Source: Burkholderiales bacterium
GTDB lineage: Bacteria; Pseudomonadota; Gammaproteobacteria; Burkholderiales; Burkholderiaceae_C
Length of the DNA stretch: 64,000 nt
NCBI GenBank assembly: GCA_947451035.1
Contig: CANFXR010000001.1
Span: forward strand, 1 to 64,000
Reading direction: 5' to 3'
The notes beneath the pieces were generated by a model, which was not told the origin of the DNA, ran no database searches, and was given only the letters and a program-made list of their open reading frames with translations. Made by a program: the position numbers and the translations under genes. Shown here piece after piece: positions 28,381-40,242 of the stretch (position 1 is the first letter of the stretch; the number at the start of each line of letters is the position of its first letter).

Positions 28381-28806
28381 TCAGCGCTTCAGGGCGTCGC
28401 GGATTTCCCGCAGCAGCACGATGTCTTCGGCTGGCGCGACCGGTTCTGGCGAGGCCTGCGGGGCAACAGGGGCCGCGTTCTTCACCCGGTTGACCGCCTT
28501 GACCATCATGAAAATGATCACCGCGAGGATGACGAAGTTGATGGCCACCGTCAGGAAGCTGCCGTAGGCCAGCACGGCCCCCAACTTCTTGGCCTCGACC
28601 AACGTCGTCACGTTTTGGCCTGCGAGTGGAATGAAGTAATTCGCAAAGTCGAGCCCGCCCACCAGCTTGCCGACCACCGGCATGATGATGTCGGACACCA
28701 GCGAGTCGACGATCTTGCCAAACGCTCCGCCGATGATCACGCCCACGGCGAGATCAACGACGCTGCCCTTCATTGCGAACTCTTTGAACTCCGAGTTAAA
28801 TCCCAT
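28381..28806 (-). CDS. mscL: Large-conductance mechanosensitive channel
   Basis: MscL opens under membrane tension to release solutes during hypo-osmotic shock. The 141-residue protein has the amphipathic N-terminus [20 protein letters not shown], two membrane helices (the second [19 protein letters not shown]), and a charged C-terminal helix ending LLREIRDAL. It diverges from the petABC operon; the 246-base gap between them contains the promoters of both sides. Confidence 0.95.
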   Translation of the reverse strand: MGFNSEFKEFAMKGSVVDLAVGVIIGGAFGKIVDSLVSDIIMPVVGKLVGGLDFANYFIPLAGQNVTTLVEAKKLGAVLAYGSFLTVAINFVILAVIIFMMVKAVNRVKNAAPVAPQASPEPVAPAEDIVLLREIRDALKR

Positions 28807-29007
28807 GACGCTTTTCTCCAGAACGGTACGACGATGGTCCGTGACACGGACCTGCGAATGTGACTTTCATCCATCACGCCGCAAGTATTGCTCACCGGTG
28901 CCGTGGGACGCCGCGGACCCGGGCTCAGTCAACCCGCATTCCCGAGCCGGCATTTCCGTGGTCACACGATGAGCACCCAAGCCGCGCCGGTACCCAAACT
29001 GCTCCGC

Positions 29008-29013
29008 TAGAAT
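29008..29013 (+). promoter_or_regulatory. Candidate -10 box of the petABC operon
   Basis: TAGAAT lies 40 bases before the petA ATG; GTGAGGAT just upstream of the ATG is a good ribosome site. No convincing -35 hexamer is seen. The rest of 28807-29052 shows no gene. Confidence 0.4.
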
Positions 29014-29052
29014 CGCGGGCTACTTCAGATACGAAGACCTACGTGAGGATGT

Positions 29053-29652
29053 ATGAGCCAGCAGCAAGTTGATAGTTCAAAGCGTACTTGGTTGATCGCA
29101 TCGGGCTGCACCGGAGCGGTCGGAGGCTTGGCGGTGGCCGTGCCGTTTGTCAGCAGCTTCCAGCCCTCGGAGCGCGCAAAAGCGGCCGGGGCTTCTGTGG
29201 AGGTCGACATCAGCGCGCTCAAGCCCGGAGAGAAACTGGTCGTCGAGTGGCGGGGTAATCCGGTCTGGATCATCAGGCGGACCCCCGAGCAGCTTGCGGC
29301 CTTGCCCAAGACGGATCCCTTGCTGGCCGACCCGCAGTCGTTGCGCAAGCCCGACGAAATGACGCCGGTTTACGCGCGCAATGGGCATCGTTCCATCAAG
29401 CCCGAGATCATGGTCGCGGTGGGGATCTGCACGCACCTGGGGTGTTCGCCGTCCGACCGCTTCACGCCTGGCGCGCAACCGTCGCTACCTGACAATTGGG
29501 CTGGCGGTTTCCTCTGCCCGTGTCATGGTTCGACCTTTGATTTGGCAGGCCGTGTCTTCAAGAACAAGCCGGCGCCGGACAACCTGGCGGTACCCCCGCA
29601 CATGTATCTGTCCGAAAACCGGCTTTTGATCGGTGAAGACAAGAAGGCCTGA
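29053..29652 (+). CDS. petA: Ubiquinol-cytochrome c reductase, Rieske iron-sulfur subunit
   Basis: PetA holds the [2Fe-2S] cluster that takes an electron from ubiquinol in the cytochrome bc1 complex. The 199-residue protein has one N-terminal membrane anchor with a twin-basic KR leader typical of Tat-inserted Rieske proteins. The cluster boxes are CTHLGC (Cys126, His128, Cys131) and CPCHGS (Cys155, His158). It is the first gene of petABC. Confidence 0.96.
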   Translation: MSQQQVDSSKRTWLIASGCTGAVGGLAVAVPFVSSFQPSERAKAAGASVEVDISALKPGEKLVVEWRGNPVWIIRRTPEQLAALPKTDPLLADPQSLRKPDEMTPVYARNGHRSIKPEIMVAVGICTHLGCSPSDRFTPGAQPSLPDNWAGGFLCPCHGSTFDLAGRVFKNKPAPDNLAVPPHMYLSENRLLIGEDKKA

Positions 29653-29688
29653 TGGCCCGCAGTAACGGCAATTTCAGGAGATAACAAG

Positions 29689-31089
29689 ATGGCCACCTTC
29701 AAGGAAGCCCCTGCCAACGCATCGGCAGCAGAGAAGTTGTTGACATGGGTCGACAACCGGTTCCCGGCGACGAAGCTCTACAACGAGCACCTCGCCGAAT
29801 ATTACGCACCGAAGAATTTCAACTTCTGGTATTTCTTTGGCTCGCTGGCGTTGCTGGTGCTCGTGATCCAGATCGTCACCGGCATCTTCCTCGTCATGCA
29901 CTACAAGCCTGACGCGGCAGTGGCCTTCGCGTCTGTCGAGTACATCATGCGCGACGTCCCTTGGGGCTGGCTGGTGCGATACATGCACTCGACCGGAGCG
30001 AGCGCCTTCTTCGTCGTGGTCTACATGCACATGTTCCGCGGGATGATCTACGGCAGCTACCGCAAACCGCGTGAACTCGTCTGGTTGTTTGGTTGTGCGA
30101 TCTTCCTGTGCCTGATGGCCGAGGCCTTCATGGGCTACTTGCTGCCTTGGGGTCAGATGAGTTATTGGGGCGCGCAAGTCATCGTGAATCTGTTCACTGC
30201 TATTCCCTTCATCGGGCCTGACTTGTCGCTGCTCATTCGCGGCGACTATGTGGTGAGCGATGCCACCTTGAACCGGTTCTTCAGCTTCCACGTGATTGCC
30301 GTGCCACTGGTCTTGCTGGGTCTGGTTGCGGCGCACGTGATCGCGCTCCACGAGGTCGGATCTAACAATCCGGACGGCGTCGAGATCAAGGCCAAGAAGA
30401 ATGCGGCCGGGAACCCGCTTGACGGGATTCCTTTCCACCCCTACTACACCGTGCACGACGTGCTGGGGGTCAGCGTGTTCCTCTTGATCTTCTCGGCGAT
30501 CATCTTCTTCGCGCCAGAGTTGGGTGGCTACTTCCTCGAGTACAACAACTTCATCCCTGCCGATTCGATGAAGACCCCGCTTCACATTGCGCCGGTCTGG
30601 TACTTCACGCCTTACTACTCCGTCCTGCGCGCCATCACGGCCGAGATGATGTACGTGCTGATGGGCTTCGTGGTAGTCGGTGCGGCCTTGGCTGTGCTCA
30701 AGTTGAAGATGTCGGGCCTGTTCAAGGTTCTGATCATCGGTGCCGCCGCGGTGGTGGTGGCAATGATGTTCTCCATTGACGCCAAATTCTGGGGCGTGGT
30801 TGGAATGGGTGGCGCTGTGGTGATCCTGTTCTTCCTGCCTTGGCTCGATTACAGCGAGGTGAAGTCGATCCGCTACCGCCCCGACTGGCACAAGTACCTC
30901 TACGGTGTGTTCGTCATCAATTTCTTCATGCTGGGCTACCTGGGTGTTCAACCGGTTTCTCCGTTGGGCGAGCGCCTGTCTCAGATCGGAACTGTGATCT
31001 ATTTCGGGTTCTTTTTGCTGATGCCTTGGTGGAGCAGGTTGGGGGCATTCAAGACTGTTCCGGATCGCGTCACTTTCGCTGCTCACTGA
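29689..31089 (+). CDS. petB: Cytochrome b subunit of the bc1 complex
   Basis: PetB binds two hemes b and forms the quinol oxidation and quinone reduction sites. The 466-residue protein has eight or more membrane helices, heme-ligand histidines in MHSTGASAFFVVVYMHMFRG and in SFHVIAVPLVLLGLVAAHVI, and the Qo-site PEW-equivalent APVWYFTPYY. A C-terminal extension with extra helices (about residues 330-440) is typical of betaproteobacteria. It lies 36 bases after petA with an AGGAG ribosome site. Confidence 0.96.
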   Translation: MATFKEAPANASAAEKLLTWVDNRFPATKLYNEHLAEYYAPKNFNFWYFFGSLALLVLVIQIVTGIFLVMHYKPDAAVAFASVEYIMRDVPWGWLVRYMHSTGASAFFVVVYMHMFRGMIYGSYRKPRELVWLFGCAIFLCLMAEAFMGYLLPWGQMSYWGAQVIVNLFTAIPFIGPDLSLLIRGDYVVSDATLNRFFSFHVIAVPLVLLGLVAAHVIALHEVGSNNPDGVEIKAKKNAAGNPLDGIPFHPYYTVHDVLGVSVFLLIFSAIIFFAPELGGYFLEYNNFIPADSMKTPLHIAPVWYFTPYYSVLRAITAEMMYVLMGFVVVGAALAVLKLKMSGLFKVLIIGAAAVVVAMMFSIDAKFWGVVGMGGAVVILFFLPWLDYSEVKSIRYRPDWHKYLYGVFVINFFMLGYLGVQPVSPLGERLSQIGTVIYFGFFLLMPWWSRLGAFKTVPDRVTFAAH

Positions 31090-31109
31090 TCATCAAGGCC
31101 TGACAGGAA

Positions 31110-31877
31110 ATGAAAAAACTCATCTGCTCCCTGCTGATTTCGATGCTCGGCCTCTCGATGGCGCATGCCTCGAGCGGAGGTATGACTTGGGACAAGTTCC
31201 CGCAGGAAAAATCGACCGATGTGGCTGCACTCCAAAGTGGAGCCAGGACCTTTGCCAACTACTGCCTGAACTGCCACAACGCAGCCTTCATGCGGTACAA
31301 CCGCCTGCGCGATATCGATCTGACCGAAGCGCAGATCAAGGGCAACTTGATGTTCGCAACCGACAAGGTTGGCGACACGATGAAGGTGTCTTTTGACCCC
31401 AAGAACGCCAAGGACTGGTTGGGTGTCGTGCCTCCGGATCTGACGCTGATTGCACGGTCTCGTGCGGCAGCGCAAGGTACCGGTGCCGACTACCTCTACA
31501 CCTTCTTGCGAACGTTCTATCGCGACGACACCAAGCCTACCGGCTGGAACAACCTGGCGTATCCAAACGCTGCGATGCCTCACGTTCTGTGGGAGTTGCA
31601 GGGGCAGCGGGTGGCCAAGTTCGTGGAGGAAAAAGACCACCACGACGAGACCAAGGTGGTTCACCGGTTTGCTGGCTTCGAGGCGGTCACCAAGGGGACC
31701 CAATCCCAGGCCGAGTTCGACGACACGATTGCCAATCTGGTGGCGTATCTGAACTGGATGGGTGAACCGGCACAGGGTACGCGCACGCGTCTCGGCGTTT
31801 GGGTGCTGTTGTTCCTGTCGGTGTTCACCGTGATTGCCTGGCGACTGAACGCGGCCTTCTGGAAAGACATCAAGTGA
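31110..31877 (+). CDS. petC: Cytochrome c1 subunit of the bc1 complex
   Basis: PetC passes electrons from the Rieske centre to soluble cytochrome c. The 255-residue protein has a signal peptide ending near AHA (residue 20), a heme c site CLNCH (Cys52, Cys55, His56), the distal ligand region PNAAMPHVLWELQG, and a C-terminal membrane anchor (VWVLLFLSVFTVIAWRL). A terminator follows the gene, separating it from sspA. Confidence 0.96.
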   Translation: MKKLICSLLISMLGLSMAHASSGGMTWDKFPQEKSTDVAALQSGARTFANYCLNCHNAAFMRYNRLRDIDLTEAQIKGNLMFATDKVGDTMKVSFDPKNAKDWLGVVPPDLTLIARSRAAAQGTGADYLYTFLRTFYRDDTKPTGWNNLAYPNAAMPHVLWELQGQRVAKFVEEKDHHDETKVVHRFAGFEAVTKGTQSQAEFDDTIANLVAYLNWMGEPAQGTRTRLGVWVLLFLSVFTVIAWRLNAAFWKDIK

Positions 31878-31919
31878 TTTTTCGCCTGTCCGGTCGCCTC
31901 GAAGGGCACCGGACGATCG

Positions 31920-31960
31920 CGCAGTGGGTCGCCCTACCTTGGGTTTCCACTGCGTTTTTA
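31920..31960 (+). terminator. Rho-independent terminator after petC
   Basis: An eight-base-pair stem CGCAGTGG/CCACTGCG (31920-31927 and 31947-31954) encloses a 19-base loop that can itself pair CCC with GGG. It is followed by GTTTTTATTT-type T-rich sequence at 31955-31963. It lies about 45 bases after the petC stop and just before the sspA ribosome site. Confidence 0.75.
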
Positions 31961-31989
31961 TTTCCTGAACCCATTAGGAGCTCGCCCAC

Positions 31990-32601
31990 ATGATGGTGCT
32001 TTACTCCGGCACGACCTGCCCTTATTCACACCGCTGCAGGTTCGTGTTATTCGAAAAGGGCATGGATTTCGAGATTCGCGACGTCGACTTGTTCGCCAAG
32101 CCCGAAGACATTGCGTTGATGAATCCGTACAACGAGGTCCCGATCCTCGTCGAGCGAGACCTGATCCTGTATGAGTCGCACATCATCAATGAGTACATTG
32201 ATGAGCGCTTTCCGCACCCGCAGTTGATGCCTGGAGATCCCGTGGCCCGCGCCAGGGTCCGGCTGTTCCTGCTGAATTTCGAGAAAGAACTGTTCGTGCA
32301 CGTGAATCTGCTCGAGTCCCGTGGCGTCAAGGCGACCGACAAGCAGCTCGAGAAGGCACGGTCGCAGATTCGCGACCGACTGACCCAGTTGGCTCCGATC
32401 TTCTTGAAGAACAAGTTCATGCTTGGCGATGACTTCTCGATGCTCGACGTGGCCATCGCGCCTTTGCTTTGGCGTCTCGATTACTACGGTATCGACATGT
32501 CCAAGAATGCGGTGCCCCTGCTCAAGTATGCCGAGCGGATCTTTTCGCGCCCAGCCTACATCGAGGCTTTGACTCCGTCTGAAAAAGTCATGCGCAAGTG
32601 A
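31990..32601 (+). CDS. sspA: Stringent starvation protein A homologue
   Basis: SspA is a glutathione-transferase-fold protein that binds RNA polymerase and alters transcription in stress and stationary phase. The 203-residue protein has the thioredoxin-like N-terminal domain (LYSGTTCPYSHRCRFVLFEKG), the NPYNEVPILVERD loop and the helical C-terminal domain. An AGGAG site precedes the ATG at 31990; a second ATG follows directly. Confidence 0.93.
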   Translation: MMVLYSGTTCPYSHRCRFVLFEKGMDFEIRDVDLFAKPEDIALMNPYNEVPILVERDLILYESHIINEYIDERFPHPQLMPGDPVARARVRLFLLNFEKELFVHVNLLESRGVKATDKQLEKARSQIRDRLTQLAPIFLKNKFMLGDDFSMLDVAIAPLLWRLDYYGIDMSKNAVPLLKYAERIFSRPAYIEALTPSEKVMRK

Positions 32602-32638
32602 CATGGCTCGCGGTTTGCACAGTTCTTGACGACACCCG

Positions 32639-33190
32639 ATGAAGCAAGCTTCGGAGCCGCCTTCGCTGGGTCAAAACGGCACCTCGACGCGGCCGTACTT
32701 GATTCGTGCGTTGCATGAGTGGTGCACGGACAACGGCTTCACGCCGTACATTGCCGTCTTCGTGGATGCGAACGTGAAGGTGCCGACGGAGTACGTCAAG
32801 AACGGTGAGATCGTGCTCAACGTGGGATTCGAGGCGACGACAGCGCTGGAACTGGGCAACGAGTTGATTGAATTCAAGGCGAGGTTTGGCGGTAGTTCGC
32901 GCGACATCTCGGTGCCAGTCGATCATGTCATCGCGATCTACGCCCGAGAAAATGGGCAAGGCATGGCATTTCCCGTGCCCAGCGACGCCGCGCCGACGGG
33001 ACTGAATCCGACCGAAAAGACAGTCTTGCCAAACCGAGCCGAACGAGGTGGTGCCATGTTGAGGCTGGCAACGGACCGCGAGGATTCGACCTCTCAGCCG
33101 ATGCAGCCCACGCCATCGTCTGATGACGGCGACTCCCCGCAGGATCCGTTACCGCCAAGCGGGCGACCGTCGTTGAAGCGGGTCAAGTAG
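32639..33190 (+). CDS. sspB: ClpXP protease specificity-enhancing factor SspB
   Basis: SspB delivers ssrA-tagged proteins to the ClpXP protease. The 183-residue protein has the folded substrate-binding domain in residues 15-105 (TRPYLIRALHEWCTDNGFTPYI and the SVPVDHVIAIYARENGQGMAF strand). A disordered acidic tail follows, ending in the basic RPSLKRVK that fits the ClpX-binding peptide. It lies 37 bases downstream of sspA. Confidence 0.93.
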   Translation: MKQASEPPSLGQNGTSTRPYLIRALHEWCTDNGFTPYIAVFVDANVKVPTEYVKNGEIVLNVGFEATTALELGNELIEFKARFGGSSRDISVPVDHVIAIYARENGQGMAFPVPSDAAPTGLNPTEKTVLPNRAERGGAMLRLATDREDSTSQPMQPTPSSDDGDSPQDPLPPSGRPSLKRVK

Positions 33191-33218
33191 TTGTGGCTGC
33201 CGAGCGCGAGGCGCCGGC

Positions 33219-33224
33219 TAGAAT
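33219..33224 (+). promoter_or_regulatory. Candidate -10 box of the tRNA-Thr gene
   Basis: TAGAAT ends ten bases before the first base of the tRNA. Its position fits a start site just ahead of the mature 5' end. No clear -35 box is visible. Confidence 0.4.
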
Positions 33225-33233
33225 TTTCGAGAA

Positions 33234-33309
33234 GCCCTTGTAGCTCAGTTGGTAGAGCAGCGGTTTTGTAAACCGAAGGTCGCGGGTTCGATTCCTGCCG
33301 GGGGCACCA
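33234..33309 (+). tRNA. tRNA-Thr(UGU)
   Basis: The 76-base cloverleaf has an acceptor stem GCCCTTG/CGGGGGC with G-U pairs. The D arm is GCTC...GAGC, the anticodon loop is TTTGTAA with anticodon TGT at 33267-33269, the T arm is GCGGG-TTCGATT-CCTGC, and CCA is encoded at 33307-33309. It reads ACA threonine codons, and in species with that modification its U34 is a known cmo5U target. It sits between sspB and a CmoA-like gene. Confidence 0.95.
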
Positions 33310-33341
33310 CATCAAACCACGGGTGCGCACGAGGCAACAAC

Positions 33342-34067
33342 ATGACGACACCGGACAAATTGACCGTCGGCGATGGTATCGCCGCTGCGAACGCGAGCTG
33401 GACCTTTGGCAATGATGTGGCCCGCACCTTTTCGAGCCACGTCAGCAAGTCGGTACCCCTGTACGAGGAGGGGCACGATCTGATCTGCGCCTTGTCTGAT
33501 TTCTACGTGCAGGATTCTTCTGTGTGCTACGAGCTGGGCAGCTCCACCGGAATCCTCAGCAGCAAGCTGGCACGGCGCCATGCCAACACGAAGGCGCGCT
33601 TCATCGGGATCGAGACGATCCCGGAGATGGTTGCGCAGGCACGCGAGGAGTCCGGCCCGCTTCAAAACCTCGAGTTTGTTCAGGACGACATCAACCTCTA
33701 TCCCTACGAGCCGGCGGATCTGATCGTGTCTTTTTGCACCATCCAGTTCGTCCCACCGCACCTGCGACAGGCCTTGTTCGACAGGCTCTATCAAAGCCTC
33801 AACTGGGGCGGGGCGTTGCTGATCTATGAAAAGGTCAGGGCGCCGGATGCCCGGTTCCAGGATCAGATGAGCGCCATCTACACCGACTACAAGCTCGAGC
33901 GCGGTTACTCACCTGAGGAAATCATCGCCAAGGCGCGAAGCCTCAAGCGTGTTCAGGAGCCGTTTTCAACCCAGGGCTACATCGACCTCTACAAGCGCGC
34001 CGGCTTCGTGGACATCATGAGCGTGATCAAGTGGGTGTGCTTCGAAGGCTTTCTGGCCATCAAGTAA
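33342..34067 (+). CDS. CmoA-like SAM-dependent methyltransferase
   Basis: The 241-residue class I methyltransferase resembles CmoA (carboxy-SAM synthase) through most of its length: NASWTFGNDVARTF at the start, motif I YELGSSTGILS, FIGIETIPEMVAQ, and FCTIQFVPPHLRQALFDRLYQSLN. CmoA has LGCSLG at motif I and, as I recall, an essential Arg before the final KAGF; here the matching segment IDLYKRAGF has no Arg at that position. It may therefore be a true methyltransferase with another target. The ATG at 33342 lies 32 bases after the tRNA; the open frame upstream runs through the tRNA and is not coding. Confidence 0.75.
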   Translation: MTTPDKLTVGDGIAAANASWTFGNDVARTFSSHVSKSVPLYEEGHDLICALSDFYVQDSSVCYELGSSTGILSSKLARRHANTKARFIGIETIPEMVAQAREESGPLQNLEFVQDDINLYPYEPADLIVSFCTIQFVPPHLRQALFDRLYQSLNWGGALLIYEKVRAPDARFQDQMSAIYTDYKLERGYSPEEIIAKARSLKRVQEPFSTQGYIDLYKRAGFVDIMSVIKWVCFEGFLAIK

Positions 34068-34096
34068 GGCCGTCGCATCGCTCGCAGGCGAGAGGT

Positions 34097-34813
34097 TCAG
34101 CCTTTGATGTAACCGCTCTTCTTGAGGGCGCGAACACCAAGGTAAAGCGCCACCCAAGCCACGAAAATAGCGACGATCGCCTCGCTCGAAGGCAACTCGA
34201 CTGCGCCTCCTGAGCTGTATCCGCTCCACCAGTAAAGCGCGAGCATGGCGGCCAGCAGCGTGAAGGTGGTGTTGTATTCCTTGACCAGCACGCGCTTCCA
34301 GTTGAACCGCATGCCAGCGGTGGATTCCCCAAGACCCGTCAGGCGCGGCAGCCAGCGATTGACTCGCAGCATGTACTCGGCGTATTCAGCGCCGAACTTC
34401 CCGAGCAGGTAGGACTCCTCCGCCGCGACGATGCAAGCGTAGGTGAACAAGATCGCGGGGATGACGAGCAGGATGAACGCATAGGAATGGACGATCAGCG
34501 CCAGCCCGACCGCCATGAGGATATTGCCCACGTACAGAGGGTTTCTGCAGTGGGCGAACACCCCACCTTGCACCAGGTTGCTGGCGTAAACCTGCTTGTT
34601 CTTGCCGCCTCGAACGATGTACTCGTAGCCTATGGTCACCATGCGCAGCAGTTGACCAAGCAACGCAAGAACCACCCCAGCGATACTGAGGGCGGAACCC
34701 AACTGCGGTGCGATCACCGCATACCCCGGGCGGCTGAGGGCGAGCGCGACCAGAAACAGCACCGGCCCCAGCACGTTGCGGTAGCGAAATAAAAATTGGC
34801 CGATTTTGGTCAT
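34097..34813 (-). CDS. ICMT/PEMT-type membrane methyltransferase
   Basis: The 238-residue protein has six or so hydrophobic segments and the phospholipid/isoprenylcysteine methyltransferase signature GGVFAHCRNPLYVGN (near 82-96), followed by EESYLLGKFGAEYAEY. These membrane enzymes methylate lipids or lipidated substrates with SAM. The last 70 residues add two more membrane segments beyond the core family. It converges with the CmoA-like gene (29-base gap) and is 85 bases downstream of dciA. Confidence 0.8.
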   Translation of the reverse strand: MTKIGQFLFRYRNVLGPVLFLVALALSRPGYAVIAPQLGSALSIAGVVLALLGQLLRMVTIGYEYIVRGGKNKQVYASNLVQGGVFAHCRNPLYVGNILMAVGLALIVHSYAFILLVIPAILFTYACIVAAEESYLLGKFGAEYAEYMLRVNRWLPRLTGLGESTAGMRFNWKRVLVKEYNTTFTLLAAMLALYWWSGYSSGGAVELPSSEAIVAIFVAWVALYLGVRALKKSGYIKG

Positions 34814-34898
34814 CGAGTTTGCAAGCTAGAGCGCCTGAGCGGCACGGATTTTCAGCAAGGAGTGATTGTCTCTCATGGGTTGGTGGTCACTGAACTGA

Positions 34899-35279
34899 TC
34901 AACCCGAACGTGCCTTGATCCGCACCGCGGCCTTGGGATATCCCTGGTTGGCAAGCCGGGTCTCGATCGCCGGCTGAAGGTGGCGCAACTTGGCCGCGAC
35001 GCTGGCATTGGCAGCGAAAAGCGTCCATCCCTCGTCATCGACCGGACCAGGTGTCACGTGCGGCTTCAGCGCGTCTGGCAGGCAGGGCTGCACGGTTGCG
35101 AAGCGTCTTGCCGACTCTTTCAGCCGATGCCTGAGCAACGCCAGGGGCGCGCTTCGCTCCATGGCGTCAGCGATGGCCAGCGCATTGGGAACGATGGGTG
35201 CGGTCTTGCTCAAAACGAGCCTAGTGTAGAGACGCTCGCAGGCTTCGCGTGAGCGCCGGGCTGGACACCGCGCCGTCAC
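34899..35279 (-). CDS. DciA-like DUF721 protein
   Basis: The 126-residue protein matches DUF721, whose members include DciA, the loader of the replicative helicase DnaB in bacteria without DnaC. Supporting stretches are [50 protein letters not shown] and the C-terminal [10 protein letters not shown]. The start is uncertain: GTG 35279 gives an N-terminus unlike the family, and true translation may begin 20-25 codons later. It is divergent from secA, a typical betaproteobacterial neighbour. Confidence 0.72.
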   Translation of the reverse strand: MTARCPARRSREACERLYTRLVLSKTAPIVPNALAIADAMERSAPLALLRHRLKESARRFATVQPCLPDALKPHVTPGPVDDEGWTLFAANASVAAKLRHLQPAIETRLANQGYPKAAVRIKARSG

Positions 35280-35448
35280 AATGAAGCGCGTCGCAAAGGT
35301 AAACTTGGCTGGCTATACGCTCGGCCCTGATGGTTGCCGGTGCCCACAGCCCGTGCCTCGTGATCGAGTCACGCCAAATTCACCTACAGGTTGCCCCGCT
35401 CGGAACGCGATGTTTCGAGTGCCGCGCCATCCGAGCCCCTTTCGCCGC

Positions 35449-38205
<2,757 letters not shown>

Positions 38206-38221
38206 GGATGAGGAGCCCGTC

Positions 38222-39463
38222 GTGCCGGTCAATCTGCAAGCGCCCATCCCCGATGAACTGAAACCCGTGCCCGGGGTGCGCCTCGGCACCGCCATGGCCG
38301 GTGTGCGCAAGGCCAATCGGCGTGACGTGCTGGTCGTTTCCCTGGCCGAGGGGTCGCAGGTCGCGGGTGTGTTCACCACCAACCGGTTCTGTGCGGCGCC
38401 GGTTCAGTTGTGTCGGCAACACCTGGCTGTGAATGGCTCTGGCAAGTCGGGTGTCCGGGCGCTGCTGGTGAACACGGGCAATGCCAATGCCGGAACCGGT
38501 GAAGACGGACTGAGGCGTGCGCGCTCAACCTGTGTCGCGCTGGCGGGACTGCTGAATCTGCAGCCCGGCCAGGTGCTGCCGTTTTCCACCGGCGTGATCA
38601 TGGAAACGCTCCCCAACGAGCGCATCGAGGCGGCACTGGGTGCCGCGCTGGCGGACCTGGATGCGGGCCACTGGGCCACCGCCGCCGAGGCCATCATGAC
38701 CACCGACACGCTGCCCAAGGCGGCATCGGTGCAGGTCACTATTGGCGGCAAGACGGTCACCGTGACCGGCATCAGCAAGGGCGCCGGCATGATCCGGCCC
38801 AACATGGCGACGATGCTCGGCTTCGTGGCCACCGATGCGGTGCTGGCGCCGGGCCTGCTGGACACGCTGGTGCGTGAGGCCGCCGACCAGTCCTTCAACC
38901 GCATCTCGATCGACGGCGACACGTCGACCAATGATTCGTTCATCCTGATCGCCACTCAGCAAGCGGGCCACGCCCCCATCGAGCGGCTCGACAGCGCTGA
39001 GGGCGCCGTGTTGCGCGATGCGGTGATCGCGGTATCGACCCGGCTCGCGCAGGCCATCGTGCGCGATGGCGAAGGCGCCACCAAGTTCATCACGGTGCAG
39101 ATCGATGGCGGGGTCACCGAAGCCGAATGCCGGTTGGCGGCGTATGCCATCGCGCATTCGCCGCTGGTCAAGACGGCGTTTTTTGCCAGCGACCCGAATC
39201 TGGGGCGCATCCTGGCGGCCGTCGGCTATGCCGGCATCACCGATCTCGACCAGACGCTCATCGACCTGCATCTCGACGACGTGCACGTGGTGCGCCAGGG
39301 TGGACGCCATCCGGACTACCGCGAAGAAGACGGACAACGCGTGATGAAGCAAAGCGAGATCACGGTGCGGGTCCACTTGAATCGCGGTGCTGCCAGCACC
39401 ACCGTGTGGACTTGCGACCTCAGCATCGACTACGTCAAGATCAACGCCGATTACCGCAGCTGA
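38222..39463 (+). CDS. argJ: Bifunctional ornithine acetyltransferase / N-acetylglutamate synthase
   Basis: ArgJ moves the acetyl group from acetylornithine to glutamate and so recycles it in arginine synthesis. The 413-residue protein has [25 protein letters not shown], the self-cleavage region [16 protein letters not shown] with its catalytic Thr, and [12 protein letters not shown]. The GTG start at 38222 has GAGGAG six bases upstream. It lies 16 bases after secA, and argB of the same pathway is at 16.0 kb. Confidence 0.95.
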   Translation: MPVNLQAPIPDELKPVPGVRLGTAMAGVRKANRRDVLVVSLAEGSQVAGVFTTNRFCAAPVQLCRQHLAVNGSGKSGVRALLVNTGNANAGTGEDGLRRARSTCVALAGLLNLQPGQVLPFSTGVIMETLPNERIEAALGAALADLDAGHWATAAEAIMTTDTLPKAASVQVTIGGKTVTVTGISKGAGMIRPNMATMLGFVATDAVLAPGLLDTLVREAADQSFNRISIDGDTSTNDSFILIATQQAGHAPIERLDSAEGAVLRDAVIAVSTRLAQAIVRDGEGATKFITVQIDGGVTEAECRLAAYAIAHSPLVKTAFFASDPNLGRILAAVGYAGITDLDQTLIDLHLDDVHVVRQGGRHPDYREEDGQRVMKQSEITVRVHLNRGAASTTVWTCDLSIDYVKINADYRS

Positions 39464-39474
39464 GAGCCTGCCGG

Positions 39475-40242
39475 TCAGGCGGCACGGTCCATCACGTCGG
39501 TGATCAACCCGTCGACGCCCCAGCGCAGGAGTCGCTCGGCCACCGCTGCGTCGTTGACGGTGTAGCTCATGACGAACAGGCCAGCCGCGTGGAGACGGTC
39601 GACCACCGAGGCATCAAGCAGCAGGTGATCCATCACGACTGCGCAGCAGTCCAGCTCTCGCGCTTGTTCGAGCCACCCCGGCAGCAGTTCGTCCAGCAAC
39701 AGCGCCCTTGGCAAATGAGGCGCGGCAGCGCGCGCGGCCTCCAGCGCAGATATCGAAAATGAGCTCAGCAGCGGCACTCTTGCCTGTTCCACCCAAAGTC
39801 TGGCCGCCTCGGAAGCGACGGATGCGCCCGTGTGCGCCTCGTTGCCGGGTGAGGGCTTGATTTCGATGTTCAGGTCCGAGTCGGTTTCGAAGCAAAAACG
39901 GGCAATGTCGGACAAGCTCGGAATCGGCTCGCCGGCGTACTCGGGGCCGTGCCAGCGCCCGGCATCGAGTCGGGAGAGTTGGGCCCAGGGTTGTTCTTCG
40001 GCAATTCCCGGCTCACCGGTGGTGCGCTTGAGCTCGGTGTCGTGCAGTAGGAAAGCCATGCCGTCGGCGCTGATCTTGACGTCGCACTCAAAGGCCCTGA
40101 ACCCGTGCTGCGCGCCCAGGCGGAAGGCGGCCAGGGTGTTTTCCGGAGCCATGCGGCCGGCGCCCCGGTGCGCCCACCAGCGTGGATAACGCCAGGGCAG
40201 CGGGTTGGGTGGTGTTTCTTCGACGGGTGGTTTCGGGCTCAT
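39475..40242 (-). CDS. ugpQ: Cytoplasmic glycerophosphodiester phosphodiesterase
   Basis: The enzyme splits glycerophosphodiesters into sn-glycerol 3-phosphate and an alcohol. The 255-residue TIM-barrel protein has the catalytic motif WAHRGAGRMAPENT, the metal ligands in FECDVKISADG, and the LLHDTELKRTTG loop. There is no signal peptide, matching the cytoplasmic UgpQ type. A GTG at 40272 is in frame, but ATG 40242 is the better start. It converges with argJ and diverges from the large oxidoreductase gene. Confidence 0.88.
   Translation of the reverse strand: MSPKPPVEETPPNPLPWRYPRWWAHRGAGRMAPENTLAAFRLGAQHGFRAFECDVKISADGMAFLLHDTELKRTTGEPGIAEEQPWAQLSRLDAGRWHGPEYAGEPIPSLSDIARFCFETDSDLNIEIKPSPGNEAHTGASVASEAARLWVEQARVPLLSSFSISALEAARAAAPHLPRALLLDELLPGWLEQARELDCCAVVMDHLLLDASVVDRLHAAGLFVMSYTVNDAAVAERLLRWGVDGLITDVMDRAA

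Noticed and set aside
28807..29052. A small gene in the mscL-petA gap
   Set aside because: Short frames exist, but none has a ribosome site or recognisable product; the gap more likely holds promoters.
33249..33341. Upstream extension of the CmoA-like frame through the tRNA
   Set aside because: The in-frame reading overlaps the mature tRNA, and the ATG at 33342 gives the family-like start.
34877..34905. Terminator between dciA and the membrane methyltransferase
   Set aside because: GGGTTG/CAACCC can pair, but the stem overlaps the dciA end and has no T-tract on either strand.
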